From assembly GCA_016937255.1 (NCBI GenBank), contig JAFGWG010000067.1, positions 1 to 36,972 of the forward strand: a stretch of DNA of 36,972 bases, read 5' to 3'. Numbering within the stretch: the first letter of the stretch is position 1; each line of letters opens with the position of its first letter. Below are positions 21,362-30,529 of the stretch, in pieces. The DNA comes from Bacteroidales bacterium (GTDB taxonomy: Bacteria; Bacteroidota; Bacteroidia; Bacteroidales; DTU049). The notes beneath the pieces were generated by a model. It worked only from the letters and a program-made list of their open reading frames with translations, was not told the origin of the DNA and did no database searches. The position numbers and the translations under genes were made by a program.

Positions 21362-23833
21362 TCAAAAATACACTTCCAATCCAAACATAATATGAAACTT
21401 TGCAATATCAGGATGATCCAGATAAGATAAACGCCACACTGCATCAACTCTCAGAATTTTAAAAATATTGTCAATACCTGCTCCTGCTTCAAAATAGGGT
21501 TTATTCAATGTGTACATTCCTTCTGGAAACTGGCTATAGTCTTTGTTTTTATCGCTAAGTCTACCGATCAGGCCTTTGCCCCAAATAACTTCTCTCCATT
21601 TTAGTTTCTTCAATAACGGTATCCGATTTAGAAAGAGCCCGTCGAAACGATGTGTATAATACAAACTTACCCATTCATCGCTTACAAACTCGAAATAATT
21701 CATGGTATTGAAAGAAGCTGCATCTAAGAAATAGGTTTCATTGCCTTCATGTAGTTTTAAGAATGGATATGGAAGAGTTTCCCATATTTTCCCTGCATCT
21801 ATTACGTATTTCGACCATCCTAAGGCGCCTACATTAAACCAATCTTCTATATTGACGTTTAGTCTTTGATAACTAAAATCAGCCCCCCAGAGGTCTTTAA
21901 TTCCCAAGCTATAACTGGTCTGTAAAATAGGATAGGTTGTACCAAGGCTACTTCTGTCAAATTCGCCGTACACATATTTTTCTTTGTAGGCAAATCGCAT
22001 TCCAATCGATATTTCACTGGTTCTAACCTGATTACGTTGTAAATTATTTCCGTTCTCGCCAAAATTAAATACAGTATCGCCAATGGGAAAGATGTCTTTT
22101 TTCATAAATCGAATGGAATTGGAAAACCCTGAAAACCATTCATGTGAGTAATTCAGCTTAAGCTCATCCACAAGGGTTAACTTATTGGTTGCATTTCTTG
22201 ACAATAAACTGGCTAGAATATAATCTTCACGAAATCCGTTTGAACTCATTCCCAATTGCTCCATATCGTGCTTATAATTGATATCAAAAACCCTTCTCGG
22301 TTTTTTATCCACCATCCAGGTGAATCCACTGCCATATTTGAATGTCTCGTCTTTGGTTCCATAAGCGATATACGCTGAAGGCATAATTTTCTTACTGAAT
22401 TTGTTTGAGGTTCTTCCTCCAAAACGAAATCGGGTTCCTTCAATATCATTAAAGCTAACCATTGATGCGTAGGGCCCAATTTCAAAATTCCCCCAGATAT
22501 AATATCCGGTTGTAAACAAGAAAACAAGGTCTTGCCAGGTTCTGAAAACGGGCATTTGTGTAACGCTATCAACCATGGTGTAAATATCCTGCTCCTCACT
22601 ACTTAAAGTATCGTGACGTACATTTTCCCAGTAAGACTCAGGTTTCTCGTATGCATCATCAGCCACAACTACTCGCTCAGGGTGACTATAAAAGCCACTT
22701 GATTGAGGATTATTGAATACATAATTTTCATACGAAGTGGTTTTGTGCCCATAGAAGCCAAGGGTTCCTTTCTGGTTTTTCTGAAATACATTGAAATCTG
22801 CAAGCAGTTTTTCTTTAGAAAGCATCCATCTGCCACTATCACCTCGGGTGAAATGCTGTTCAATTATCATGTCGTTGATAAAATTGACATTTGCGTCTGG
22901 CACAATCCGCATTTCATATTGCTTTATTGCAAAGCTGCTGTCATTAATCCACATTTCGCCGGAAAAAGTGAGCTCTTGTTTTCTACGAGGCCTAAACATG
23001 ACTTTGTAGCACCAGTCGCTGTCGATATAACTGCTATCTACCAAATAATATTTGTAGTAAGCAAGTCCAAAACCTGCAATAGGGCTAACAAAATTCTTAT
23101 CAAAAAGAGTGATGAGGTTATCGTAGAAGTTCACATTTTGGTACATATTGCCCAAATACTGAGCTACTGATTCGTTTTCAACGCCGGAAATTCTTGCAGC
23201 TTCAATAAATTCACGTTTCGATTTTGGGCTACCGCGATAATAGAGTTTACTCACGCTTTCTGTAAAGAAAATGGGTAAGTACACTTTGCCATTCACAATT
23301 GAAGTGTCGATATATTCAGAAATCCATTGAAACTTACGCATAGAACGGCCGTCTAGCATGTCTTCAATATTATTTGCATCGATCTGAACTTTATTGTATA
23401 CGTCTACGTCGTAGAAATCCTCTTTATCAGGATTATGTTCATCTTTTTTTGCCAGAACTTTTTTTAACAATATTTCTGCAGGGTTTTCGCCCGGAAGTAT
23501 AATTACTTCGTTTAATGTTATGTTTTTTGGAACAAGCTCAATAAAAACTTCCTGAAACTGTCCTTTTTTTATTGCAATGGTTTGGTTATAATATCCAATG
23601 CTGCTAATGAGTAAAGTGTCTGCATTTTCGTTGCTTTCTAGACTAAATGAGCCTTCAAAATCTGTGCTGGTGCCTGTGCTGGTTCCTTTCAGAGCAATGC
23701 TAACAAGGGGTAAAGGGGCTCCTGTAATTGAGTCGGTTATGGTGCCCAATACACGTGTGCTTTGCGCTGCGACTGGGGAACCCCATCCGCGCAATAGCAA
23801 TAGTAAAAAGAGACCGAAAATCAGGTTATTCAT
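21362..23833 (-). CDS. DUF5686-type outer-membrane protein with carboxypeptidase-regulatory-like N-terminus
   Basis: 823 aa. A signal peptide is followed at about residues 25-110 by a CarboxypepD_reg-like domain (VLGTITDSITGAPLPLVSIALKG, then TDFEGSFSL, then LLISSIGYYNQT), the module also found on SusC/TonB-dependent transporters. No TonB plug is present. The remaining 700 residues are a beta-rich DUF5686 region ending in barrel strands and an aromatic C-terminus (FHIMFGLEVYF). Function is unknown; the architecture indicates an outer-membrane barrel. The ATG at 23833 is chosen because it overlaps the upstream gene's stop (ATGAATAA), giving translational coupling to the AhpD-like gene; two in-frame ATGs lie slightly upstream. 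Confidence 0.85.
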   Translation of the reverse strand: MNNLIFGLFLLLLLRGWGSPVAAQSTRVLGTITDSITGAPLPLVSIALKGTSTGTSTDFEGSFSLESNENADTLLISSIGYYNQTIAIKKGQFQEVFIELVPKNITLNEVIILPGENPAEILLKKVLAKKDEHNPDKEDFYDVDVYNKVQIDANNIEDMLDGRSMRKFQWISEYIDTSIVNGKVYLPIFFTESVSKLYYRGSPKSKREFIEAARISGVENESVAQYLGNMYQNVNFYDNLITLFDKNFVSPIAGFGLAYYKYYLVDSSYIDSDWCYKVMFRPRRKQELTFSGEMWINDSSFAIKQYEMRIVPDANVNFINDMIIEQHFTRGDSGRWMLSKEKLLADFNVFQKNQKGTLGFYGHKTTSYENYVFNNPQSSGFYSHPERVVVADDAYEKPESYWENVRHDTLSSEEQDIYTMVDSVTQMPVFRTWQDLVFLFTTGYYIWGNFEIGPYASMVSFNDIEGTRFRFGGRTSNKFSKKIMPSAYIAYGTKDETFKYGSGFTWMVDKKPRRVFDINYKHDMEQLGMSSNGFREDYILASLLSRNATNKLTLVDELKLNYSHEWFSGFSNSIRFMKKDIFPIGDTVFNFGENGNNLQRNQVRTSEISIGMRFAYKEKYVYGEFDRSSLGTTYPILQTSYSLGIKDLWGADFSYQRLNVNIEDWFNVGALGWSKYVIDAGKIWETLPYPFLKLHEGNETYFLDAASFNTMNYFEFVSDEWVSLYYTHRFDGLFLNRIPLLKKLKWREVIWGKGLIGRLSDKNKDYSQFPEGMYTLNKPYFEAGAGIDNIFKILRVDAVWRLSYLDHPDIAKFHIMFGLEVYF

Positions 23834-24170
23834 TCGCATTAAGTTCATCCCAAAACTCTACAGCTCGCCTTGTGTGAGGTATTACAATGCTGCCACCCAC
23901 CAAATTGGCGATACCAAATACTTCAAATATTTCGGCTTCAGTGCATCCCAGTTCGTGGCATTTTTCAATATGATATTTGATGCAATCATCGCAACGAAGA
24001 ACCATAGAAGCCACAAGCCCGAGCATTTCTTTACTCTTGGCATCCAGCGCCCCATCCATGTATGCCAATGTGTCAACAGAATAGAGTCTTTTAATAACTT
24101 TATTGTTGGATTCCAAAATGCGTGTATTCATTTTTTCACGGTAGGAATTGAAGTCTTCTTTCAGCGACAT
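23826..24170 (-). CDS. Carboxymuconolactone decarboxylase/AhpD-like protein
   Basis: 114 aa, the usual length for the small members. The all-helical sequence carries the AhpD-type motif MVLRCDDCIKYHIEKCHELG, with the CxxC pair and the nearby His of the redox site, then EIFEVFGIANLVGGSIVIPHTRRA. Members act as alkylhydroperoxidase-like or thiol-disulphide enzymes; the true substrate here is unknown. The ATG at 24170 is preferred to an upstream TTG that overlaps the -7 box. It overlaps the DUF5686 gene by 8 bases. Confidence 0.9.
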   Translation of the reverse strand: MSLKEDFNSYREKMNTRILESNNKVIKRLYSVDTLAYMDGALDAKSKEMLGLVASMVLRCDDCIKYHIEKCHELGCTEAEIFEVFGIANLVGGSIVIPHTRRAVEFWDELNANE

Positions 24171-24191
24171 ATTCTCTGGGATTTTAATATA

Positions 24192-24199
24192 CAAATTTA
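24192..24199 (-). promoter_or_regulatory. -7 promoter box of the AhpD-like/DUF5686 pair
   Basis: TAAATTTG on the reverse strand fits TAnnTTTG and lies 21 bases before the ATG at 24170. Confidence 0.55.
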
Positions 24200-24282
24200 C
24201 AAGGATTTGTGTTAGAGAATAAAAAAACTAATTTTTTTTAAAAAACAGTGAAAAAATAATAATTCTTTTTACCTTTAACCAT

Positions 24283-24290
24283 TATATTTG
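24283..24290 (+). promoter_or_regulatory. -7 promoter box of recQ
   Basis: TATATTTG fits TAnnTTTG and lies 36 bases before the ATG at 24327. It overlaps an in-frame TTG at 24288 and so argues against that start. Confidence 0.6.
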
Positions 24291-24326
24291 CACACTTTAA
24301 AAATAAAGGCTGACGAGCAGCGAGCT

Positions 24327-26525
24327 ATGAAAGTAAAACAGGCAGGTGATTTGAAGCAGAATTTGAAGAAATTGTTCGGGTTTGAACGCTTCAAGGACAA
24401 CCAAGAAAAAATTATTGAGAGTATTCTTTCAGGGAAAGATACTTTTGTTATTATGCCTACCGGTGGAGGTAAATCTCTTTGTTATCAACTACCGGCGTTG
24501 ATTCAGGAGGGAACAGCAATTATTATTAGTCCGCTTATTGCCCTGATGAAAAATCAGGTGGATAATATTCGCAACCAAGGAACCGACAATGATATTGCCC
24601 ATGTAATGAATTCTTCATTATCAAAAGCAGAAATGCAGAAAGTGCATGAGGATTTGAGCAGTGGTAAAACAAAGCTTCTTTATGTGGCTCCAGAATCTTT
24701 AACCAAGGAAGATAATATTGAGTTTCTCAAGAGTATTAATATCTCATTTTACGCCATTGATGAGGCACATTGTATCTCGGAATGGGGACACGATTTTCGT
24801 CCAGAGTATCGTCGAATTCGCCCCATTGTGGAAGCAATTGGCAAAGATGTTCCTCTTATTGCATTAACAGCAACGGCTACGCCAAAGGTTCAGCAGGATA
24901 TTCTGAAGACTTTGAAAATGGAGGATCCAGATATTTATATTTCTTCTTTCAATCGACCAAATCTATATTACGAAATTCGACCTAAATATAAAGATGTTAA
25001 TAAGGATTTACTGAAGTTTGTAAAAAATAACAGCGGTAAATCTGGCATTATTTACTGTCTTAGTCGAAAAAAAACAGAAGAATTGGCAGAATTTCTTCAG
25101 GTAAACGGGGTGAGTGCATTGCCTTATCATGCAGGGTTAGAAGCGGCCGTTCGACGTCGTAATCAGGATATGTTTCTAATGGAAGAAGTGGATGTTATGG
25201 TTGCCACTATTGCATTTGGAATGGGAATTGATAAGCCTGATATTCGCTTTGTATTGCATTACGATATGCCAAAAAGTTTGGAAAGCTATTATCAGGAAAC
25301 TGGGCGTTCTGGGCGTGATGGGGGGGAAGGATTATGTATTGCATATTATAGCCTTGAAGATCTGCAGAAATTTGAGAAATTTGCCAAAGATAAAGGGGTT
25401 GCCGAGCAGGAAATAGCTCAACATCTACTATTTGAGACCATCTCCTTTGCAGAAAGTTCAGTTTGTAGACGCACTCAACTTCTACATTATTTTGGAGAAG
25501 TTTATCCCGATAAAAATTGCGAGTCTTGCGACAACTGCTTGTATCCTAAAGATAAATTCGATGCCACAGAGGAAGTAACACTGATTTTGAAAACAATAAA
25601 AGAAACACAGGAACAGTTTAAATCCAAGCAAGTTGTAGATATAATTATGGGCAGCTCATCTCCTTCAATGAAGCAGCTCAGAGCATCTTCGTTAGAATGT
25701 TTTGGTAAAGGATCTTCTAAAAATATTCGTTTTTGGAATTCGGTTATCAGACAAATTCTGATATTGAATATGATTGCGAAGGAAATTGAAAATTATGGAG
25801 TATTAAAACTAACAGAAAAAGGGAGTGATTTCTTAAATAATCCCACAGAAATGAAATTAACAAAAGACAGAAACATCGAAGAGGAAAAAGATGACTCCGG
25901 TGTAGCCTCTGGTGGACAGGGAGGAAGTGGCACAGATAAGACGCTGTTCAGCATGCTTAAAGATTTGAGAAAACAATTGGCAAAAAAGGAAAATCTTCCG
26001 CCATTTGTGATTTTTCAAGATCCTTCTTTGGAAGATATGGCCATCCAATACCCGATAACGGAGGAAGAATTGACCAATATTACCGGCGTAGGTACAGGGA
26101 AAGCTAAGAAATATGGCAAACCCTTCATAAAGCTTATTTCCGAATATGTTGAGGAAAATGATATCATGCGACCAATGGATATGGTGGTTAAATCTGCCGT
26201 AAATAAATCAGGACTTAAGGTTTACATCATTCAAACCATTGACCGTAAAATTCCATTGGAAGATATTGCAAAGGCTAAAAACTTGAAATTCAGCGAACTA
26301 CTCGATGAAGTTGAACGCATTGTGTCGAGTGGAACCCGCATCGACTTGCAATATTATATCAATGAATTTGTAGATTTGTATCATCAGGAAGAGATATTCG
26401 ACTATTTTCATTCGGCAGAAACCGATTCTATTCAGGCTGCCCTTTTGGAATTAGGAGAAAATGAATATTCTGAAGAAGAAATTCGTCTGATGAGAATTAA
26501 ATTTATGTCCGAAATCGGAAACTAA
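24327..26525 (+). CDS. recQ: ATP-dependent 3'-5' DNA helicase RecQ
   Basis: 732 aa. Helicase motifs are in order: FKDNQEKIIESIL (motif 0), MPTGGGKSLCYQLPAL (I), SPLIALMKNQV (Ia), YAIDEAHCISEWGHDFR (II, DEAH), LTATATP (III), GIIYCLSRKKTE (IV), VATIAFGMGIDKPDIRFVLHYDMPKS (V) and YYQETGRSGRDG (VI). The zinc-binding RecQ-C region has CRRTQLL, then CESCDNCLYP. A winged helix follows, then an HRDC-like segment (LRKQLAKKENLPPFVIFQDPSLEDMA) and a C-terminal extension common in Bacteroidota RecQ. It unwinds DNA in recombination repair. It starts a forward run reaching frr, with the next gene 27 bases away. Confidence 0.97.
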   Translation: MKVKQAGDLKQNLKKLFGFERFKDNQEKIIESILSGKDTFVIMPTGGGKSLCYQLPALIQEGTAIIISPLIALMKNQVDNIRNQGTDNDIAHVMNSSLSKAEMQKVHEDLSSGKTKLLYVAPESLTKEDNIEFLKSINISFYAIDEAHCISEWGHDFRPEYRRIRPIVEAIGKDVPLIALTATATPKVQQDILKTLKMEDPDIYISSFNRPNLYYEIRPKYKDVNKDLLKFVKNNSGKSGIIYCLSRKKTEELAEFLQVNGVSALPYHAGLEAAVRRRNQDMFLMEEVDVMVATIAFGMGIDKPDIRFVLHYDMPKSLESYYQETGRSGRDGGEGLCIAYYSLEDLQKFEKFAKDKGVAEQEIAQHLLFETISFAESSVCRRTQLLHYFGEVYPDKNCESCDNCLYPKDKFDATEEVTLILKTIKETQEQFKSKQVVDIIMGSSSPSMKQLRASSLECFGKGSSKNIRFWNSVIRQILILNMIAKEIENYGVLKLTEKGSDFLNNPTEMKLTKDRNIEEEKDDSGVASGGQGGSGTDKTLFSMLKDLRKQLAKKENLPPFVIFQDPSLEDMAIQYPITEEELTNITGVGTGKAKKYGKPFIKLISEYVEENDIMRPMDMVVKSAVNKSGLKVYIIQTIDRKIPLEDIAKAKNLKFSELLDEVERIVSSGTRIDLQYYINEFVDLYHQEEIFDYFHSAETDSIQAALLELGENEYSEEEIRLMRIKFMSEIGN

Positions 26526-26552
26526 ATGTGTGAATCGAAAAACCCATAAATA

Positions 26553-27173
26553 ATGAATGAAATGAACGAAAACACTGGAAAGAAAATTAAAGGACAATTA
26601 ATTTATAATATTGCGTCAGCAGCTGCGATTGTGGCTTTGTTTGTGCTTTTTTTCTTGAAAATGAACCCATCAGGATCCGGCTCAAATAATGTACGTGGAG
26701 ACGGGTCATCTATTAATATTGCTTATGTTAATTCGGATAGCCTGATGAATAATTATGTTCTTGTTGATACTATGATGGCTCAACTTCAGCGCTTGAACGA
26801 TAGCCTTGATAAAGATATTACGGGAAGAGAACAAACATTTCAGGCTCGTGTAATGGCATATCAGCAGAATCTTCAGAATGGAACCATTCAAACAGTTGAT
26901 CAGGCCAAACAACAGGAAGCAGCATTGCAAGCTGAACAGGAGCAATTATACAATCTTCGTGATCAGTATCTAAATCAAGTTGCAGTAATGCAAAATCAAA
27001 TGAATATGCAGGTTATTGATAGTATTACTTCTGTGATTGATCATAATCCTGATGACTTCCCTTACGATTTTGTTTTGGGATATACTAAAGGTGCAGGAAT
27101 TTTATATGCATCAGATCAGTTTGATATTACCAAAGATGTTCTTGAAATCTTAAATGAAAATTATAAGGAATAA
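26553..27173 (+). CDS. OmpH/Skp-like periplasmic chaperone
   Basis: 206 aa. One N-terminal hydrophobic segment (ASAAAIVALFVLFFL) acts as signal or anchor. A Ser/Gly linker and the Skp-family start (INIAYVNSDSLMNNYVLVDTMMAQLQ) follow. A long Gln/Glu-rich coiled coil (residues 75-160) forms the tentacle. The end (FVLGYTKGAGILYASDQFDITKDVLEILNENYK) is the conserved OmpH C-terminal segment. Members hold unfolded outer-membrane proteins. The retained anchor sets it apart from soluble Skp. Its stop overlaps the next gene's ATG (TAATG). Confidence 0.88.
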   Translation: MNEMNENTGKKIKGQLIYNIASAAAIVALFVLFFLKMNPSGSGSNNVRGDGSSINIAYVNSDSLMNNYVLVDTMMAQLQRLNDSLDKDITGREQTFQARVMAYQQNLQNGTIQTVDQAKQQEAALQAEQEQLYNLRDQYLNQVAVMQNQMNMQVIDSITSVIDHNPDDFPYDFVLGYTKGAGILYASDQFDITKDVLEILNENYKE

Positions 27174-27589
27174 TGAAGAAATTATTATTTATTTTTCTTC
27201 TACTGCCAGCATTTATTTCTTGTGGGCCGGGTACGGTAAAGGTTGTTGAGGAAACCTACCCTGATGGCAAGGAAAAGCTAGTGGTTTATTATACCGACAA
27301 TGATGCTCACGAAAAGGTACGGGAGGAAGTTTTTTACCCTAATGGAGACCTTCAGCGCTATGGGGAGTTTAAAAATAATCAAGCGCACGGAATTTGGCGA
27401 GTTTGGTATAAAAACGGAAATATCTGGAGCGAAGGAGAGTTTAAAGATGGTGAAGCAGATGGTTTTCGAAAAGTGTATTATGAAAACGCACAATTGAGAT
27501 ATCGTGGATTCTTCACTAAAGGACAAAAGTCTGGAACGTGGGAATTCTACGATGAAAATGGCAAATTGCAGAAAAAAGCGGAATACTAA
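27173..27589 (+). CDS. MORN-repeat lipoprotein (YwqK-like)
   Basis: 138 aa. The signal peptide ends FISC with Cys17 for lipidation. At least four MORN-type repeats are visible: YPNGDLQRYGEFKNNQAHGIW, YKNGNIWSEGEFKDGEADGF, YENAQLRYRGFFTKGQKSGTWEFY and an N-terminal degenerate one. Databases often label such proteins 'YwqK family antitoxin'. No toxin gene is adjacent here, so that label should not be read literally. Translation is coupled to the OmpH-like gene by a one-base overlap, which suggests a shared envelope role. Confidence 0.85.
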   Translation: MKKLLFIFLLLPAFISCGPGTVKVVEETYPDGKEKLVVYYTDNDAHEKVREEVFYPNGDLQRYGEFKNNQAHGIWRVWYKNGNIWSEGEFKDGEADGFRKVYYENAQLRYRGFFTKGQKSGTWEFYDENGKLQKKAEY

Positions 27590-27604
27590 CAGACCATGGA
27601 GATT

Positions 27605-28309
27605 ATGAAATACAAAAGGATTTTATTGAAATTGAGTGGAGAATCTCTAGCAGGGAAACAAGATTATGGTGTAGATGGTAGTATTCTTCATTATTTTGCC
27701 GATGAAATTAAAAGTATACATTCCGAAAGTGTTCAGGTTGCTGTAGTATTGGGGGGCGGAAACATTTTCAGAGGTCTTAGTGGAACAGAAAAAGGAGTAA
27801 GTCGTGTTCAGGGAGATTATATGGGTATGATGGCTACTGTAATCAATAGCCTGGCTTTGCAAGATGCGCTTATTCAAAAAGGAATTAAAGCCACTGTCCT
27901 TTCAGGTTTGGAAATTATTCCCCTTTGTAAAAAAATGAGTAGCTCTGCTGCAATTGGAAAATTGGAGAAAGGGCAAGTTGTGATAATTGCCGGTGGAACT
28001 GGTAATCCGTTTTTTACAACCGATAGTGCCGCAGCTCTTCGTGCGGTTGAAGTTAAAGCAGATCTTTTACTAAAAGGAACTCGGGTGGATGGAATTTATG
28101 ATGCGGACCCTGAAAAGAATTCAAATGCAAAGAAATTCGACTCGCTTTCTTATGATGAGGCACTGGATAAAGAGTTGAAAGTCATGGACATGACGGCTTT
28201 TACTTTGTGTAAGGAAAATAAAATGCCCATTGTGGTATTTGACATGAATGTGTCTGGCAATCTTAAGGCATTGCTTGAAGGAAATAATATAGGAACTATT
28301 GTGAACTGA
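27605..28309 (+). CDS. pyrH: Uridylate kinase (UMP kinase)
   Basis: 234 aa. It phosphorylates UMP to UDP using ATP in the cytoplasm and is essential for pyrimidine nucleotide supply. The amino-acid-kinase fold shows YKRILLKLSGESLAG, VAVVLGGGNIFRG, GDYMGMMATVINSLALQDAL, GGTGNPFFTTDSAAALRA and DADPEKNSNA with KVMDMTAFTLCKEN. All are characteristic of bacterial PyrH. The ATG at 27605 matches the family's N-terminus (MKYKRILLKLSGE); an in-frame ATG at 27596 would add three residues. It lies in the pyrH-frr cluster typical of bacteria, with a 2TM gene in between. Confidence 0.97.
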   Translation: MKYKRILLKLSGESLAGKQDYGVDGSILHYFADEIKSIHSESVQVAVVLGGGNIFRGLSGTEKGVSRVQGDYMGMMATVINSLALQDALIQKGIKATVLSGLEIIPLCKKMSSSAAIGKLEKGQVVIIAGGTGNPFFTTDSAAALRAVEVKADLLLKGTRVDGIYDADPEKNSNAKKFDSLSYDEALDKELKVMDMTAFTLCKENKMPIVVFDMNVSGNLKALLEGNNIGTIVN

Positions 28310-28315
28310 TTAAGT

Positions 28316-28636
28316 ATGAATACAGAACCTAATGACAAAGAACTGATGAAGGCTGCCAAAGCAAGGGTGGCTTTTAAAACCCATTTCATGATTTTCATAA
28401 TGGGCAATATACTCATTTGGCTTATTTGGCTAATGATGTACTATGTCTTCGAAGTTACTTTTCCATGGGCTTTATTTCCAACTATTGGGTGGGGTGTTGG
28501 CCTAGCATTTCATTTTTTCATTGTGTTCAAATGGAATGAGAAATGGGTGGAAAAAGAATATCAGCGTCTGAAAACAGAAAAAGAGGGGGAAGCAGACACT
28601 AATAATATTATAAGCAACCAAAACATTGAATCATGA
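28316..28636 (+). CDS. 2TM-domain membrane protein
   Basis: 106 aa. It has two transmembrane helices (HFMIFIMGNILIWLIWLMMYYVF and FPWALFPTIGWGVGLAFHFFIVF) joined by a short loop. They are flanked by a charged N-terminal helix (ELMKAAKARVAFKTH) and a C-terminal WNEKWVEKEYQRL. This is the 2TM domain also seen at the end of some Bacteroidota LytTR and histidine-kinase proteins. Function is unknown. It starts 6 bases after pyrH, and its stop overlaps the frr start by 4 bases, so expression is tied to both. Confidence 0.85.
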   Translation: MNTEPNDKELMKAAKARVAFKTHFMIFIMGNILIWLIWLMMYYVFEVTFPWALFPTIGWGVGLAFHFFIVFKWNEKWVEKEYQRLKTEKEGEADTNNIISNQNIES

Positions 28637-29196
28637 CAGAAGACTCCGATTTATTATTGGAAATGACCAGAGAGAATATGGCAGCTCCAATTACTCACCT
28701 AGAAAGAGAGTTGGTAAAAATACGCGCGGGTAAAGCCAGCCCGAATATCTTTGACGGTATTAAAATCGATTACTATGGTGTTTCTACGCCTCTTGCGCAA
28801 ACCGCCAACGTGAATATTCCAGATGCTAAAACCATTGTAATTCAACCATGGGATAGAAGTGTACTTGGATTGATTGAGAAAGAAATTTTGTCTGCAAACC
28901 TTGGCTTTACTCCTGTAAATAATGGAGAAATTATTCGCATTAGTATTCCACCTCTTACTGAGGAAAGACGTAAGGATCTGGTAAAGAAAGTGAAAGTTGA
29001 GGGTGAAAATGCTAAAATTGCCGTGCGAAATGTGCGTAGAGCATCACTTGATGAGTCGAAAGCTCTTCAGAAAGGCGGAACACCTGAAGACGAAGTGAAG
29101 AATCTTGAAAAGGAAATTCAGAATATTACCGATAAAAAAATTGAGGAAATCGATAAAATTGTTGGTGAAAAGGAAAAGGAAATTATGACGATATAA
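28633..29196 (+). CDS. frr: Ribosome recycling factor
   Basis: 187 aa, the standard length. With EF-G it splits post-termination ribosomes. Conserved blocks are present: LVKIRAGKASPNIFDGIKIDYYGV, PLAQTANVNIPDAKTIVIQPWD, LGFTPVNNGEIIRISIPPLTEERRKDLVKKVK and NVRRASLDESKALQKG. The C-terminal helix completes the coiled-coil arm. It begins in a 4-base overlap (ATGA) with the 2TM gene and is the last gene of the forward run. A hairpin terminator lies about 110 bases beyond the stop. Confidence 0.97.
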   Translation: MTEDSDLLLEMTRENMAAPITHLERELVKIRAGKASPNIFDGIKIDYYGVSTPLAQTANVNIPDAKTIVIQPWDRSVLGLIEKEILSANLGFTPVNNGEIIRISIPPLTEERRKDLVKKVKVEGENAKIAVRNVRRASLDESKALQKGGTPEDEVKNLEKEIQNITDKKIEEIDKIVGEKEKEIMTI

Positions 29197-29306
29197 TGAG
29201 ATAGCTCATTTATTCTGAATTCTACCATATTTTCAATCATTCTAACGAAAATCAGAAATTATTCCGTGAGAATGATAATTACAAGTGTTTTAAGAATCAA
29301 ATGTTT

Positions 29307-29336
29307 AAATATATCAGCCCAATTGCTGATATATTT
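29307..29336. terminator. Bidirectional terminator between frr and the Nudix gene
   Basis: AAATATATCAGC and GCTGATATATTT form a perfect 12-bp stem around a 6-base loop. It lies between two convergent transcription units with T-rich flanks on both strands. Confidence 0.75.
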
Positions 29337-29361
29337 TCGTATGCCTTGATAATGAATCATT

Positions 29362-29841
29362 TCAGTCTGACAATAAAGACTTCGTTGTGTAGTTCTCCCA
29401 CATCTCCCGGTCCCCGGGAAAACTGAAGAAGTTTTCATGAATGGTATTGATGTCAACCCAGAAAAGATTGACATCTCCGTTTTTCATGTTGCTTTCTAAT
29501 GAAAATTCTGATTCTGTTTTTATTTTCGCAATTTCTATGCTTGAAACCCTGTAATAAAGAGGAACAACCTGTACATTTTCATAAAATCTCGCAGGAATGA
29601 ATTTTTTCGGAATATAATGCAATTCAGTATCAGTTAGAGTGATACTGCACTCTTCCATAAACTCTCTTCTCAAGCACTCTTCAGGAGACTCGCCAAATTC
29701 CAAACCACCACCGGGAAGTTTAATCATTCTTGTGTCGAACCACTTTTCTTCGGCAACTAGGATTTTTCCCTCGTGGAGGAGAAGACCATACACGCGAATT
29801 GTGAATGGGAAATTGTGTTTTTTTGAAGATTTAATGCTCAT
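29362..29841 (-). CDS. Nudix hydrolase
   Basis: 159 aa. The Nudix box is GGLEFGESPEECLRREFMEE (G-x5-E-x7-R-E-U-x-E-E), with Cys-Ser where the usual final Gly occurs. The strand IRVYGLLLHEGKILVAEEKW is typical of NUDIX nucleoside-diphosphate hydrolases. The substrate cannot be told from sequence. The ATG at 29841 sits within the end of mnmD (ATGAGCATTAA, 11-base overlap), showing tight coupling, and is preferred to a longer start six codons upstream. It is the last gene of the lipoprotein-mnmD-Nudix unit. Confidence 0.9.
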   Translation of the reverse strand: MSIKSSKKHNFPFTIRVYGLLLHEGKILVAEEKWFDTRMIKLPGGGLEFGESPEECLRREFMEECSITLTDTELHYIPKKFIPARFYENVQVVPLYYRVSSIEIAKIKTESEFSLESNMKNGDVNLFWVDINTIHENFFSFPGDREMWENYTTKSLLSD

Positions 29842-30529
29842 GATGGTGAAAATCAGCAATCTTTTTGAACGCTCTGCTCATTTCTCTTTTTCCGCCAACT
29901 CCAGGTAGCTTGTCAACTTCAAAACCACATTCTTCCATAGTTCTACGCACTTCACCTTTTGATGAGTATGTGAGAAGCCAGCCTTCAAATCGCATGGCAT
30001 TATATAGTTTTTGAAAAACTTCTTTTGTCCATAATTCAGGCTGAACACCCGGCGAAAATGCATCGAAATATACAAGGTCAAAACTGTCATTGGGGAATTG
30101 AATGTCTTCTAGTTTGGCTTCCAGATAATTTAAAATAAAATTTTCGCCCAAATAAAACGGATATTTGCGATTGCTTGAATGAATTTTCATTATGCATTCG
30201 CGCATTTTATCACCACCTATTATTTCGTGAAAATTTAGCTGAGATCCCTCTGATAGACTTAGTGGATATGCTTCAATTCCAATATAATTTATTTGAACTT
30301 TTTTGAGCTCAGTTTCAAGAAAACTAAGTGCAGCATTTAAGCCGGTTCCAAGTCCAACTTCTAAGATATTTATCTTTTGTTTTTTCTGCAACATAGGCTT
30401 TAGCCCTGCTTCAATAAATACATGCATGCTTTCTTGTACTGCTCCATGTGTAGAATGATAATGTTCGTTGAGTTCAGGTACAAAAATACTGTTTGATCCG
30501 TCTTCTGTTACAATGAGTTTTCTTTCCAT
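29831..30529 (-). CDS. mnmD: tRNA 5-(methylaminomethyl)-2-thiouridine-type methyltransferase MnmD
   Basis: 232 aa. It matches the stand-alone methyltransferase half of MnmC: an N-terminal HYHSTHGAVQESMHVFIEAG, an S-adenosylmethionine site ILEVGLGTGLNAALSFL, an acidic residue after the next strand (YIGIEAYPL) and the signature LVYFDAFSPGVQPELWT, ending in TYSSKGEVRRTMEECGFEV. MnmD methylates the wobble uridine side chain of certain tRNAs. No FAD domain (MnmC1) is present, as usual in bacteria that encode MnmD alone. Its ATG begins the base after the stop of the upstream lipoprotein gene. Confidence 0.9.
   Translation of the reverse strand: MERKLIVTEDGSNSIFVPELNEHYHSTHGAVQESMHVFIEAGLKPMLQKKQKINILEVGLGTGLNAALSFLETELKKVQINYIGIEAYPLSLSEGSQLNFHEIIGGDKMRECIMKIHSSNRKYPFYLGENFILNYLEAKLEDIQFPNDSFDLVYFDAFSPGVQPELWTKEVFQKLYNAMRFEGWLLTYSSKGEVRRTMEECGFEVDKLPGVGGKREMSRAFKKIADFHHHEH

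Noticed and set aside
27173-27589. Antitoxin of a toxin-antitoxin system
   Set aside because: Only the database name of MORN/YwqK-like proteins suggests it; the protein is a lipoprotein in an envelope-gene context with no toxin gene beside it.
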